39,265 nucleotides of DNA from a virus. Each line of letters begins with the position of its first letter. The first letter of the stretch is position 1. This document shows positions 1 through 9,221 of the stretch, piece by piece. Made by a program: the position numbers and the translations under genes. The notes below the pieces were generated by a model. That model searched no databases, was not told where the DNA came from, and worked only from the letters and a program-made list of their open reading frames with translations. The DNA lies in IMG/VR virus record IMGVR_UViG_3300047564_006732, positions 1-39,265 of that record, one strand, 5' to 3'.

Positions 1-2010
1 ACACAATTCATTTCTCCAAATACTTGCGTAGGAGATTCTCTCGAGACTATTAATCAAAACTTCTCAGCTCTTGATAACGGTCTGTGCATTGTTCCCCAGA
101 TTGTTCCAGGAAATGGAACTACAACACAAACTGTTCTCAACCAACAAGGCAGAGTAATATCTAATATTAATGCAAACAACTCAGTTGTTTATGGTAGAAC
201 ATTCGATACAAGAAACGTTGCGTCTTATGTAGACTATCAACTTTTAGATGGTTCGGTTGTTAACACTTTAGCTTTTCCGTATATTAGTACACAATCTGGA
301 CCAAGACCAGAGGCAACTTTTTCTACTGTTTCCTTAAGCAACAAGAGACCTCAGGTTACACTTTACTGGTTGGCTTCTGGTGTTGATGCAATGACTGTTT
401 ATGCTACAAATAGTTCCATTGACACAATTACAAGAGGTTCAACGTGGTTCAATGGTCCAGTTACTGCTTTACATAGAGTTGATAACTTGCTTTTTGTTGG
501 TGGTGAATTTACAAACGTTGGTGGTTTCGAGTGTAAAAAGTTTGCAGTCATTGCATTGAACTTAGGTACAGTTCATCCAACATTGAGCACAACAGGCCAG
601 CTAGCAAGCTCGCCCTTTTCCAACAACGGAGATCTAGGAGATATTGGAACAGTAAACACAATTGCTACGGCTTCTGTAAACTCTAATAGCTTTATTATTA
701 TTGGTGGCTCATTCCAAAGTGCCACAAAAGGTATCGGTCTTTCAATTTTAAATACCACAACAGGAATTGTTTATCCCTTCTTTGTTAATGGCCAAGTCAA
801 TACATTGATGGTTGATGGAACAACTGTTTATGTTGGTGGAGACTTTAACTATCTTAACTATGGTATTCAAAGTGCATCTGAGATTTCTGGTCTTCGTAGA
901 TATACAAAGGGTCTAACAAGAATCAACCTCCAGCAATTTGTTAATAATGCTCCAGAAGGAGCTATCGATCAACCTTTTACTTCAAAGGTTGTCAGCACAG
1001 TAAGTGGTCCAGGAGGTGTCTTCAATGCAATTACAACGAACGGAACGACATATTACTTTGGAGGTAACTTCCAGTGCAAAGACGCAAATGGTAAGCTTAT
1101 TGCTCAAAACTTAATTGCTGTTGATTCTAACTTTGTACAAAGCCAGCTGTGGAGACCTATCATAAGCGGTCCTGTTCATACTTTAGTAATCGATGATACA
1201 ACAACATCAGGTGGTGGTGTATATCTCTATATTGGTGGTTCTTTTGATAGAGTTTATACAGTTGAACAATTTTATCCAGTCAATGGAGCACCGAGAGATA
1301 ACACAGAAACCACAAAGTACTATAATGCAGCAGCTGTGCGCTTACAAAATAATATTGTAATTGTAGATACTGTTTGGAAGCCACGCTTCAATGGTCCTGT
1401 AGTTTCTCTTGTTCCGCACGACAATGTAAGTGCAACTATCATTTATGCTTACGGAAACTTTACAGCTGTAGGAAACGAAGCGGTTGCTTACACAGCAGCA
1501 ATAAGCAAAGCTACTGACACGTCATCTAGTGCTGGTAATGTAAACTACTGGAGAGCGCAACTTGAAACAGCTCCTTATCCTGTAAGCAACTCAATGCTAA
1601 GGTTCGCAAACTCCGTTATTATTGGCGGTAACTTTACAAGATTCAATGACAAACCTCGCTACTATCTAGCCAGAGTTAATGGCTATGGAGAGAGCTTAAC
1701 TACATCTACTTTGTCAGCAGTAGCTTGGGACTTTAACGCTCAGGTTGTTGGACAAGGCATGCCTTTTGGATTTACAACAAACGCTACTCAAACAGTGAGA
1801 CAAGTTACCGTTCCAAATCCCTACAATTCAATCAATTGCACAACATTTACGGTACCTGAAGAAGGATTTGAAAACCTAACTCCAGGTCAATTGTGCCGCT
1901 TTTACATTAGACGTCCAGGTGATGCAAATGTACTTGGCACACTACCTCCAACAAATGACTCTTTACGTCAAACTGTAAACATTGTTGGTTGGAAAGTTGA
2001 TTTCAACTAA
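1..2010 (+). CDS. Fibre/adhesin-like structural protein with GGxF beta-propeller (5' end outside window)
   Basis: Frame 1 is open from the first base to TAA at 2008-2010, so this is the 3' 669 codons of a gene that begins before the window; a TTG at 370 is internal and not the start. Residues 1-32 carry the array's N-terminal module (TCVGDSLETINQNFSALDNG, then LC). The rest contains at least six units of the form GPV..L......(V/I)GG.F, for example VYVGGDF, YYFGGNF, YIGGSF and IIGGNF, which fits a beta-propeller of short four-strand blades. Such repeats are known from surface and adhesion proteins. It is the first visible member of a tandem family continuing to 10412, so a tail-fibre or receptor-binding role is inferred. 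No catalytic motif seen. Confidence 0.8.
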   Translation, partial: TQFISPNTCVGDSLETINQNFSALDNGLCIVPQIVPGNGTTTQTVLNQQGRVISNINANNSVVYGRTFDTRNVASYVDYQLLDGSVVNTLAFPYISTQSGPRPEATFSTVSLSNKRPQVTLYWLASGVDAMTVYATNSSIDTITRGSTWFNGPVTALHRVDNLLFVGGEFTNVGGFECKKFAVIALNLGTVHPTLSTTGQLASSPFSNNGDLGDIGTVNTIATASVNSNSFIIIGGSFQSATKGIGLSILNTTTGIVYPFFVNGQVNTLMVDGTTVYVGGDFNYLNYGIQSASEISGLRRYTKGLTRINLQQFVNNAPEGAIDQPFTSKVVSTVSGPGGVFNAITTNGTTYYFGGNFQCKDANGKLIAQNLIAVDSNFVQSQLWRPIISGPVHTLVIDDTTTSGGGVYLYIGGSFDRVYTVEQFYPVNGAPRDNTETTKYYNAAAVRLQNNIVIVDTVWKPRFNGPVVSLVPHDNVSATIIYAYGNFTAVGNEAVAYTAAISKATDTSSSAGNVNYWRAQLETAPYPVSNSMLRFANSVIIGGNFTRFNDKPRYYLARVNGYGESLTTSTLSAVAWDFNAQVVGQGMPFGFTTNATQTVRQVTVPNPYNSINCTTFTVPEEGFENLTPGQLCRFYIRRPGDANVLGTLPPTNDSLRQTVNIVGWKVDFN

Positions 2011-2013
2011 ATA

Positions 2014-2033
2014 CGTTTCTTTTTAAAGAAACG
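2014..2033. other. Intergenic hairpin
   Basis: A 9-bp perfect inverted repeat (CGTTTCTTT / AAAGAAACG) separated by 2 nt lies just after the first gene. The downstream arm is followed by CAAATAAATA rather than a T run, so it is not a clear intrinsic terminator; it could be an RNA-processing or 3'-end-stabilising hairpin. Confidence 0.45.
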
Positions 2034-2037
2034 CAAA

Positions 2038-2043
2038 TAAATA
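2038..2043 (+). promoter_or_regulatory. T4-late-type box TAAATA
   Basis: TAAATA 10 nt before the ATG at 2054. The core matches the -10-like element of T4 late promoters (TATAAATA) and recurs before most first-of-unit genes here. A second TAAATA overlaps the preceding stop codon at 2008-2013. No Shine-Dalgarno is seen between box and ATG. Confidence 0.5.
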
Positions 2044-2053
2044 TAAGGTAGTA

Positions 2054-3472
2054 ATGGCTTCTACCGTTTTTACACAACAAATTGCTCCTACAGAGTATAT
2101 TGGAGATTCTTTGAGTAAGATTAATTCTAACTACTCAAACCTTCAAACAGCTGCCTGTGATTTAAGCGGAAAACTATCCGGTGTTATTAGTTTAGCCGTA
2201 CAACAAGCTCAAGGAGGAGTAAATGTAAACGTCACCCCAGTTAGTGGTAGTGGTAATATTACTCTATATCCAAACAAATGTCCTGAATGGCATGTGGGTT
2301 CAACAGGAGTTGCTTTACAACACGAAGTTGGAGCTAATAGAATTAGTCAGCAACTAACACTTTCAGCTAACTATTTTAAACACATTAGAGATATCAATAC
2401 ATATAACCCTCCAATGCCTTCTACAGTTTATGTAGAAGAAGTTGGCGATCCTATAAACGCCATGACTGAAGGAGGGGTTATGATGGCAGACGGTAACATT
2501 TATTGTGTTAAATCAAATTATACTCTCAATAATACAAATGCTGCAATATACGATTATAAAGCCAATAAAACTTTTAATACTGGAAGTTATCCTGCTTCTA
2601 ATATATGGAGTTCAGCAGGAGCCTTGATGTCTGATGGTAGAATTTTATTATTTCCTACTGGAGCCTATGCTGCTCAAATATACAACCCCAACACAAACAG
2701 TATGCAGACTGCTGGAGGAACACATTGGACTGGTTCTGGAGCATTTTACTCTGGTACAGTATTGTTTGACGGTAGAGTCTACGTAAACGCTGCAAATGCA
2801 GGTGTTCCATGTGTTATTTACGACCCAAGAACCGATTCAACGACTGCGACACCAACAGCAACATATGCATCTGGAAGTTGTGCTCTATTACCTGATGGCA
2901 AAGTTTATAGAGTTCCTGGTTATTATACACCACAACCTGCAGGTACAATTAGAGGTCAGATTTACAATCCGGATACAAACACTTGGGCAGTTGCTCCAGG
3001 AATCTTTCCTACAACAGCACGTGGTTTTCACTTAATGAGATTGTTGCCGAACGGAAAATATTTTATTGCTCCAAACGATTCTGGATGCGGTGGAGGAAGA
3101 ATTTTTGATCCTTATGCATCTTCTGATGAAAACGCATTGATTCCTACTACCACTAGTAAATGGTATGCTAATACCTTTGTAGATCTTTTTTATGGAGGAG
3201 CAGCTCTTTTGCCTGACGGAAGATTGTTTTTAGCTCCATGGACAGCTAACAAAGCAATCATTTATGATTATGTAAATGATACTACAGAGGAAGTTACAGT
3301 ACCATTACATAGTACCGGATATGGTTATTATTCAGGAGCTTTTACACTTCCAAACGGAAAAGTAATTGCTATACCTTATGCAGGCAGAAAACCAATCTTA
3401 ATTAGCACATACAACCAAAAGAGTTATTCTTTAGCAGCATTGACTGGACCTCACTTTAATAGAACATACTAA
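2054..3472 (+). CDS. LPDGR beta-propeller fibre protein, copy 1
   Basis: 472 aa. The N-terminus has the shared anchor module (EYIGDSLSKINSNYSNL, then a Cys), followed by a short conserved linker with CPEWHVGSTG and GANRISQQ also found in the gene at 5445. From about residue 130 there are repeated blades of the type G..L(L/M).DGR(V/I)...P....A.IY(D/N)P.T, about six copies, typical of Kelch-like or Ig-like propellers. The C-terminus LAALTGPHFNRTY is a tag shared with both downstream copies. Its stop overlaps the next start by one base (TAATG), implying translational coupling. A virion adhesin role is inferred from domain type and tandem context. Confidence 0.82.
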   Translation: MASTVFTQQIAPTEYIGDSLSKINSNYSNLQTAACDLSGKLSGVISLAVQQAQGGVNVNVTPVSGSGNITLYPNKCPEWHVGSTGVALQHEVGANRISQQLTLSANYFKHIRDINTYNPPMPSTVYVEEVGDPINAMTEGGVMMADGNIYCVKSNYTLNNTNAAIYDYKANKTFNTGSYPASNIWSSAGALMSDGRILLFPTGAYAAQIYNPNTNSMQTAGGTHWTGSGAFYSGTVLFDGRVYVNAANAGVPCVIYDPRTDSTTATPTATYASGSCALLPDGKVYRVPGYYTPQPAGTIRGQIYNPDTNTWAVAPGIFPTTARGFHLMRLLPNGKYFIAPNDSGCGGGRIFDPYASSDENALIPTTTSKWYANTFVDLFYGGAALLPDGRLFLAPWTANKAIIYDYVNDTTEEVTVPLHSTGYGYYSGAFTLPNGKVIAIPYAGRKPILISTYNQKSYSLAALTGPHFNRTY

Positions 3473-5442
3473 TGAGCGCTTGTAATATTACAACACAGAT
3501 TAACGAAGAGCAGTGCATGACTGACTCTTTGGATATTATTAACTTAAATGTTAGTAAACTAGATTCTGCTCTAGTTACAATTAGTGCAGCATCTACAAAC
3601 GTTAGTACTGAGGGAGTTTCTAGAATTTTACAAGGTCACAATATTTCTGTTCTACCCTTAGCCAACAACGGCACAGGTTATCTAACTATTGGAGAAACGG
3701 TTTGTCCTCCATGGCACATTGATCAGACAGGTGGTTATCTATACGGTTCAAGTGCAACCTCGTTTACTCGATCACAGGAAACACCAGTTGCAAAAGTTGA
3801 GCTTAATGTGTTCAACGGATACCCAAAATTCTTTACTAACAATCTAAACCAAATCGCTACTCTTCCTGCTGGTTGGTATCAAGCAGTCTACAAAACAGGA
3901 GCTATGAGTTATTGGTCTAATCTTGCTCGGTGGTATTCCATTATGCCTGGAACTGTTTTAGTTTCCTTTCCAGCAAGTACAGTTATTGCAGCAAACCCGT
4001 GGCCAGGAGGTGGAGATTATGCTACAAACAGCGTAAGAGGTATTGGCTATTTAGAACCATCAGATCGTAACGTTTATGATGAACCTCAAGCAAACGCACA
4101 AGCTGCTATTAATAACGGTCTTAACTTTTTAGGTAACGGCAAACCTTTCTACAAAAACTTTTATCATCCTGGTGGCTTTTTAGCTGTTAGCTTTGGTGAC
4201 AATCCGTATACAGATAATAGAGTCACAACTCCTGGTGTTACATATGATTTGTATCCATTGCAAGTTAACACAGTAGCGAAAGTAAATAAACAAGTTTCAG
4301 ACAACCCAATTTTTCTTAAGCATTTACAAGATGTTGTGAGATCAAACTCTCCAATGCCAGGGGCAGAAACATTAAGAAATGCAGGAGGAACGTATAATAT
4401 TGGTGCTAGTACTATTGGAGCGTATGCTGGAGGCGTCCTAATGCAAGACGGAAGAGTGTTTTTAGTGCCTTATTATAACACAACAGCTTGTATATACGAT
4501 CCAATAAAAGATACAACCATAACACCAGGAGGAACACATCCTGGAAATGCTGCTTATGGCGGAGGAGTTTTATTAGCTGACGGTAGAGTTTTTATGTCGC
4601 CATACTACGGGACAAACAGAGCAGCAATTTACAATCCTCAAACTAATACAACATCCTTTACAGATGTTTTATTTTCTGTACCTTTACCATCATATCAAAC
4701 TTGTGGTTCAGTTTTGCTTAAAGACGGAAGAGTCTTCGGAGTTCCAATTTTTATTGCAGATAATCAACAAACATATATTTACAACCCAGTTGATAACACT
4801 TTTGTTTATACGCAGGCAAGATTTCCAGGAAAGTTTGCCTTTTCTGGAGGAGTTCTATTACCAGACGGAAAGGTGTTTTTGATACCGTGGGGGGCTCTTC
4901 AAACCAATCCTGCACCAGCTTACGTTTACGATCCCGATACAGACTCAACTGCTCCTGTTCCAGGTTGGCCAACATCATCACCACAAGGATTTTATGGTGG
5001 TGTTGTTATGGCAGACGGTCGAGTGTATTGTATTCCTGCAGATGGTGGTGGAGAAAAAGCTTATATTTATAATCCAACAACTGGTACTACTTCTGTAGCA
5101 GGTGGAACTTATCCTCCTGATAACGTTCCTTCGAATACTGGAGTACAAAACTTTGTTGGTGGGCATTTGTTGCCCGACGGACGTATTTTTGTTTCTCCAG
5201 CAAGTAATCCAACAGCTAGGATCTACGACCCAGTTAACAATACGCTAACAACACCTTCTATAATTTTTAACAACAATGCGACTCAAAACGCATTTGCTGG
5301 TTCTGTTTTATTGGAAAATGGTGACGTTTTTCTTGTTCCGTACTCTTTTACATCTGGTGGAGTAGGAAGACTTTTTAGCACTTATCATGTTAGAAACTTT
5401 GATAAAGCTGCACTTACAGGACCTTACTTTAATTATTATTAA
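3472..5442 (+). CDS. LPDGR beta-propeller fibre protein, copy 2, with inserted domain
   Basis: 656 aa. Same architecture as its neighbours: N-terminal module (EQCMTDSLDIINLNVSKLDS), CPPWHIDQTG linker, about seven propeller blades (GGVLLADGRVFMSPYYGTN is typical) and the C-terminal tag KAALTGPYFNYY. Between the CPPWHI linker and the HLQDVVRSNSPMPG helix it carries roughly 165 extra residues (about 105-275; rich in Trp, Tyr and Pro) that both paralogues lack, so a domain was gained here or lost in the others. The start ATGAGC overlaps the previous TAA by one base. Likely an adhesin subunit; the insert's fold is not recognised. Confidence 0.82.
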   Translation: MSACNITTQINEEQCMTDSLDIINLNVSKLDSALVTISAASTNVSTEGVSRILQGHNISVLPLANNGTGYLTIGETVCPPWHIDQTGGYLYGSSATSFTRSQETPVAKVELNVFNGYPKFFTNNLNQIATLPAGWYQAVYKTGAMSYWSNLARWYSIMPGTVLVSFPASTVIAANPWPGGGDYATNSVRGIGYLEPSDRNVYDEPQANAQAAINNGLNFLGNGKPFYKNFYHPGGFLAVSFGDNPYTDNRVTTPGVTYDLYPLQVNTVAKVNKQVSDNPIFLKHLQDVVRSNSPMPGAETLRNAGGTYNIGASTIGAYAGGVLMQDGRVFLVPYYNTTACIYDPIKDTTITPGGTHPGNAAYGGGVLLADGRVFMSPYYGTNRAAIYNPQTNTTSFTDVLFSVPLPSYQTCGSVLLKDGRVFGVPIFIADNQQTYIYNPVDNTFVYTQARFPGKFAFSGGVLLPDGKVFLIPWGALQTNPAPAYVYDPDTDSTAPVPGWPTSSPQGFYGGVVMADGRVYCIPADGGGEKAYIYNPTTGTTSVAGGTYPPDNVPSNTGVQNFVGGHLLPDGRIFVSPASNPTARIYDPVNNTLTTPSIIFNNNATQNAFAGSVLLENGDVFLVPYSFTSGGVGRLFSTYHVRNFDKAALTGPYFNYY

Positions 5443-5444
5443 CA

Positions 5445-6905
5445 ATGAGCTGCAACGTTACAATTACAACTATTGATGAAAATGAATGTGTTGGAGATTC
5501 TCTGAACACAATCAATGATAACTTTGCAGCTCTCGATAATGCTGTTTGTTATCTTAGTGCTAGAGTAACACAAGCCAATGCTGCAACAACCCTTGGTGTT
5601 ACTTCTTTAAGTGGATACTATAAACTAGACGCTACTCCAAGACAAGGAGCTGTTACGGTATCTCACAAACTGTGTCCACAATGGCATATTGGAAAAACAG
5701 GAAGACCTTTGTATCAAGAAACTGGAGCAAATAGAATTTCTCAGCAAATTGCTTTATCAGCTGAATACTTACAACACCTTCAATACGTTGTTTCTCAAAA
5801 TGCTGTTTTGTCTGGTGGAGAACGCATTAGAGTATCAAGTTCAACAGTTCCCGATAACCACGAAGGGGCTGTACTGTTGGCAGATGGAATGGTTTTTATA
5901 CCAGACTACGATTCAGGAACGGCTGGATTGTTTAATCCAGTCACAGAAGTGCGTACAAATGTTACACAAAGCTTGGGAAAATATTTTAGCTCTGGTTATG
6001 TTTTATTACCTAACGGGAAAGTGTTTCTTTTAAGAAACGGATTACCATACGGAGATGCAATAGCTGGATTTTTATTTGATCCTGCAACTAATTCTTTTAC
6101 GGCTACAGGTGGTCAAGCTTGGAATAAAACTTTTTACAACAACGCTCCGATTTACTATGCTTACTATGGACAGACGTTGTTGCCTGATGGTAGAGTTTAT
6201 ATCAATCCTAGTGGTAACAATAATCCTATTATTATTTACGATCCTGCTACCGACACAACAACCACGACACCTCAATCTTCTGTTGGTTTGTCAACAAGCT
6301 GTGCATCTTTAGCTGATGGAAGAGTGTATCGTATTCCCGGTGAAGGAAACTTAAGAGCTCAGATTTATAATCCCTATGACAACACACTTACTACAGCTTA
6401 TGGAATCTTTTCAAATACCAATAGTACCTACTCTGGTCGAGGAGGTTGGCACTCTGGTTGTATGATGGCAGACGGTAGAATCTTTATGGCTCCCAACCAA
6501 CCAAACACTGGGGCTAAGATATTTGATCCTAATGCAACCTCTGATGGAACAGCTTTGTTTGAAACGCCATCTGATGGTTATGTTACATACGGCTCAATAC
6601 ACGATCTTTTTTACGGTTCTTGTACACTGCTTCCGGACGGCAGAATAATTGCTCTTCCGTATGACACGAATAGTGCTAATACGACTGCTGTAATATATGA
6701 TCCAAAATCAAATAAAAATCAAACATTAAACGTTAGTTATACAAACAATATAGGTTATCTTTTAAAAGACGGACGTTTATTAATAAGTCCATACGGACCT
6801 TACTCCGGTCCTACAGCAGCAAACTTTAGATACATTTCGTTTAACTTCAATGAAAATTTCTCTTTTGCTGCTATAAGTGGACCTCATATGAACCAAACCT
6901 ATTAA
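5445..6905 (+). CDS. LPDGR beta-propeller fibre protein, copy 3
   Basis: 486 aa, starting 2 nt after the previous stop. The N-terminal module is NECVGDSLNTINDNFAALDN followed by a Cys; then CPQWHIGKTG, GANRISQQIALSAEY and a helix HLQYVVSQN; then about six propeller blades (QTLLPDGRVYINPSG, CTLLPDGRIIALPYD) and the family C-terminal tag FAAISGPHMNQTY. It is closest in layout to the protein at 2054. Three adjacent propeller genes of one type point to tandem duplication. Function as a virion fibre or adhesin is inferred. Confidence 0.82.
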   Translation: MSCNVTITTIDENECVGDSLNTINDNFAALDNAVCYLSARVTQANAATTLGVTSLSGYYKLDATPRQGAVTVSHKLCPQWHIGKTGRPLYQETGANRISQQIALSAEYLQHLQYVVSQNAVLSGGERIRVSSSTVPDNHEGAVLLADGMVFIPDYDSGTAGLFNPVTEVRTNVTQSLGKYFSSGYVLLPNGKVFLLRNGLPYGDAIAGFLFDPATNSFTATGGQAWNKTFYNNAPIYYAYYGQTLLPDGRVYINPSGNNNPIIIYDPATDTTTTTPQSSVGLSTSCASLADGRVYRIPGEGNLRAQIYNPYDNTLTTAYGIFSNTNSTYSGRGGWHSGCMMADGRIFMAPNQPNTGAKIFDPNATSDGTALFETPSDGYVTYGSIHDLFYGSCTLLPDGRIIALPYDTNSANTTAVIYDPKSNKNQTLNVSYTNNIGYLLKDGRLLISPYGPYSGPTAANFRYISFNFNENFSFAAISGPHMNQTY

Positions 6906-6909
6906 ATAA
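6903..6909 (+). promoter_or_regulatory. T4-late-type box TAAATAA
   Basis: TAAATAA overlaps the stop codon of the upstream gene and lies 8 nt before the ATG at 6918. Confidence 0.5.
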
Positions 6910-6917
6910 TATAGAAT

Positions 6918-7985
6918 ATGTCAGATTGTAACCTAACATCAGTAATTCAAGATACGGAGTGCATAGGAGCATCTCTTGTTAAAATCAATAACAATTTCAC
7001 AAATTTAGATGAATTGACTTGTTCTTTGCAAGCAACACTAAATGCATTGTTGGCAGGAACTGCTTCGTCTTCAGCTAATATTCGTTTATCTCTTAGCAAT
7101 CAAACTCCGTATCCTTCGACTAGTATTACTGGTTCTTCAATCTTTCTTCATGCAGTCAACGGAAATACAGTAAGTTTATGGGATCAACTTGCAAACAAGT
7201 GGGTTGTAAGAACTGTTCCAAACGTTACCCAGTTTTCTTTAAACGGTTTAGCAGCTAACACGAACTATGACATCTATTTGTATTGGGATGGTTCGGGTCT
7301 TCGTTTAGAGTTTGTTACATGGGGAAACAACGATGTTGGGGCAGCTCCACCAGAAACAGGAAAACAAGATGGTGTACTTGTAAAGCCTGGAACTCCTTCT
7401 AAACGTTTAATTGGTTGTCTGAGAACTACGAGTGCTAATACAACAGAAGTTTCTCTTGGACGTACAGCTGTGCTGGGAGGCAGTCATCCAAAAATCTTTC
7501 TACACAACATTTACAATCAAGTTCCAATTTCTTTCTCAATTTTAGATATAGGTCCATCTCAAAATCCAGGTGGAATTAAATACTGGCAAACAACAGCTAG
7601 CGGAGACAATGCAGGAAATGCACCCAACGGACCTTTTGAAATGTTTGGCAGTTCTGCAAATAATAGGGTGAGTTTTATTACCCGTGCTACTCAAACAGCT
7701 ACGCTAAACACAGTTACATATCTTCTAGATGCTATCTGTACGTACTTTGGTTTCTCTATAGATATTGCTACTCCAATGGTTTCTGATATTACTAGTAGAG
7801 GAACTCCTATTTGGGAAGGGTGTGCTGCTGGACCTCTAACACAAACATGGAACAATACAATTGGTTCTGGGTATCACTTTGTTCAAGTTGTTTCTATGAC
7901 ATATGCAAATCAGCTCCAAAGATATCTTACGTGGACAGGAGATAGACATAGCTATGGTACATTTGGATCGTTGGCAGCTTACTAA
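6918..7985 (+). CDS. Fibre-family protein with conserved phage tail-fibre domain
   Basis: 355 aa. N-terminal module TECIGASLVKINNNFTNLDE with a second Cys, then a short helix (LQATLNALLAG). Residues about 55-180 match, from memory, a domain common in aquatic phage and prophage structural proteins: RLSLSNQTPYPSTSI, then a strand reading NTVSLWDQLANKWV, NYDIYLYWDG, FVTWGNND, then a GVLVKPGTPSKRLIGCLRTT block with a conserved Cys. The C-terminal 170 residues are a separate beta-rich domain ending SYGTFGSLAAY. It shares the middle domain with the next two genes but is more diverged. Function inferred: tail fibre or receptor-binding subunit. Confidence 0.8.
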   Translation: MSDCNLTSVIQDTECIGASLVKINNNFTNLDELTCSLQATLNALLAGTASSSANIRLSLSNQTPYPSTSITGSSIFLHAVNGNTVSLWDQLANKWVVRTVPNVTQFSLNGLAANTNYDIYLYWDGSGLRLEFVTWGNNDVGAAPPETGKQDGVLVKPGTPSKRLIGCLRTTSANTTEVSLGRTAVLGGSHPKIFLHNIYNQVPISFSILDIGPSQNPGGIKYWQTTASGDNAGNAPNGPFEMFGSSANNRVSFITRATQTATLNTVTYLLDAICTYFGFSIDIATPMVSDITSRGTPIWEGCAAGPLTQTWNNTIGSGYHFVQVVSMTYANQLQRYLTWTGDRHSYGTFGSLAAY

Positions 7986-7993
7986 AACACTAA

Positions 7994-8000
7994 TAAATAA
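7994..8000 (+). promoter_or_regulatory. T4-late-type box TAAATAA
   Basis: TAAATAA in the 20-nt gap between genes, 5 nt before the ATG at 8006. No room for a leader with a Shine-Dalgarno. Confidence 0.52.
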
Positions 8001-8005
8001 AAATT

Positions 8006-9214
8006 ATGGCAATTGGATCTGGAATTACTTGTGATGTTGTTGAAAGCATTGAGCGCACAGAGTGCATTGGTAATTCTCTGCAGAAAATTAACTCTAACTT
8101 TAGTAACGTTGATAACGGACTTTGTGAGTTAACAACAGCGGTAAACGAACTAATTGCAAGTCTTCAGCTTCTCGGTGGTTCTTCTCCTTCACTAATTGGC
8201 ATCAGACTATCTTTAGATCCTACAACTGCTGCTCCTACATCAGATATTAAAAACGCATCAATGTTGTATGTTCATCCTTATAAAGGTAACATCGTTACTC
8301 TATGGAATCCTAGTACAACTAAGTGGGATGTTTATCAAATTTCTAGTACACTGTCGTTTCCTTTAAATTGTCCAAACGCTAATAGAAATTACGACATTTA
8401 TTTCTTCAGAGAAAATGATCAATTTAAGGTTGAGTTTGTTGAGTGGGCAGGAGCAGCTGCTGGTTCCGAGCCAGGAGCAGGTCTTCCTTCTCGGGCATAT
8501 AGAGATGGTACTGCTGTAAAAGTCAATGAACCGCAAAAAAGACTCATTGGTTGTTTAAGAACAACTGGAATTAATCAATCCGAACAATCTTTCGGCACAA
8601 TTGATTTTGGAGGATCTCATCCAAAACAATTTTTATGGAATGCACAAAACATTATTCCAGTATCTGTTCAAAATTTTGATTCTGGTTCATGGAGCTATCC
8701 AACAGCTGGTTGGACAATTACTACACCAGCTGGTAGAAGACCAGGATCAACAAATCCTTTAGATTTACTCTACTATGCATCAAGAGATGCTAATGGTTAT
8801 GGTATCGGTCTTCCTCACCCGTTTGTAGATTCAAACAAATGGTATCGTACCCACGAACAAGCTAACAATAACCCTGATGGCAGAAACAATAGATTTTCAT
8901 TTATTATTGGTGAGCCATCGCAAGTAGATCTTCACTATCAAGCTTATATTAATGGTTGTCCTGGTGGAGATTGTAATGGAATTATTGGATATATTGGTAT
9001 TGGTCAAAACAATGACACGAAACCAACTTATAATGGTTATCAAATGATTGGTGAATTAAGAGGAGACTCAAATACTCCTAGATCCGTTTTTAAGCGCACT
9101 ATTCAGCCAGGCTTTCACTATCTACAAACGTTTGATATGGCTAGCTCAACAGCAGTTGTTTGGAATGAGCATCACTCTGTAGAAACAGGCTTCTTAGCAA
9201 CAGTTTACAACTAA
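8006..9214 (+). CDS. Fibre-family protein, duplicated pair member A
   Basis: 402 aa. N-terminal module TECIGNSLQKINSNFSNVDN with Cys and a helix ending LIASLQLLGGSSPS; middle domain as in the gene at 6918 (NIVTLWNPSTTKWDVYQ, KRLIGCLRTTGINQSEQSFG, GGSHPKQFLWNAQN); C-terminal beta-rich domain with NNPDGRNNRFSFIIGEPSQV, GYQMIGELRGDS and a final WNEHHSVETGFLATVYN. It is very similar along its whole length to the next protein, so the two are a recent tandem duplication. A virion fibre role is inferred from context. Confidence 0.82.
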   Translation: MAIGSGITCDVVESIERTECIGNSLQKINSNFSNVDNGLCELTTAVNELIASLQLLGGSSPSLIGIRLSLDPTTAAPTSDIKNASMLYVHPYKGNIVTLWNPSTTKWDVYQISSTLSFPLNCPNANRNYDIYFFRENDQFKVEFVEWAGAAAGSEPGAGLPSRAYRDGTAVKVNEPQKRLIGCLRTTGINQSEQSFGTIDFGGSHPKQFLWNAQNIIPVSVQNFDSGSWSYPTAGWTITTPAGRRPGSTNPLDLLYYASRDANGYGIGLPHPFVDSNKWYRTHEQANNNPDGRNNRFSFIIGEPSQVDLHYQAYINGCPGGDCNGIIGYIGIGQNNDTKPTYNGYQMIGELRGDSNTPRSVFKRTIQPGFHYLQTFDMASSTAVVWNEHHSVETGFLATVYN

Positions 9215-9221
9215 ACGGTAT

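Noticed and set aside
370-372. TTG at 370 as the start of the first gene
   Set aside because: Frame 1 is open from base 1 and encodes the family's N-terminal module upstream, so the true start is before the window.
2014-2033. Strong rho-independent terminator after the first gene
   Set aside because: The stem is perfect but AT-rich, with a 2-nt loop and no downstream T tract; kept only as a hairpin.
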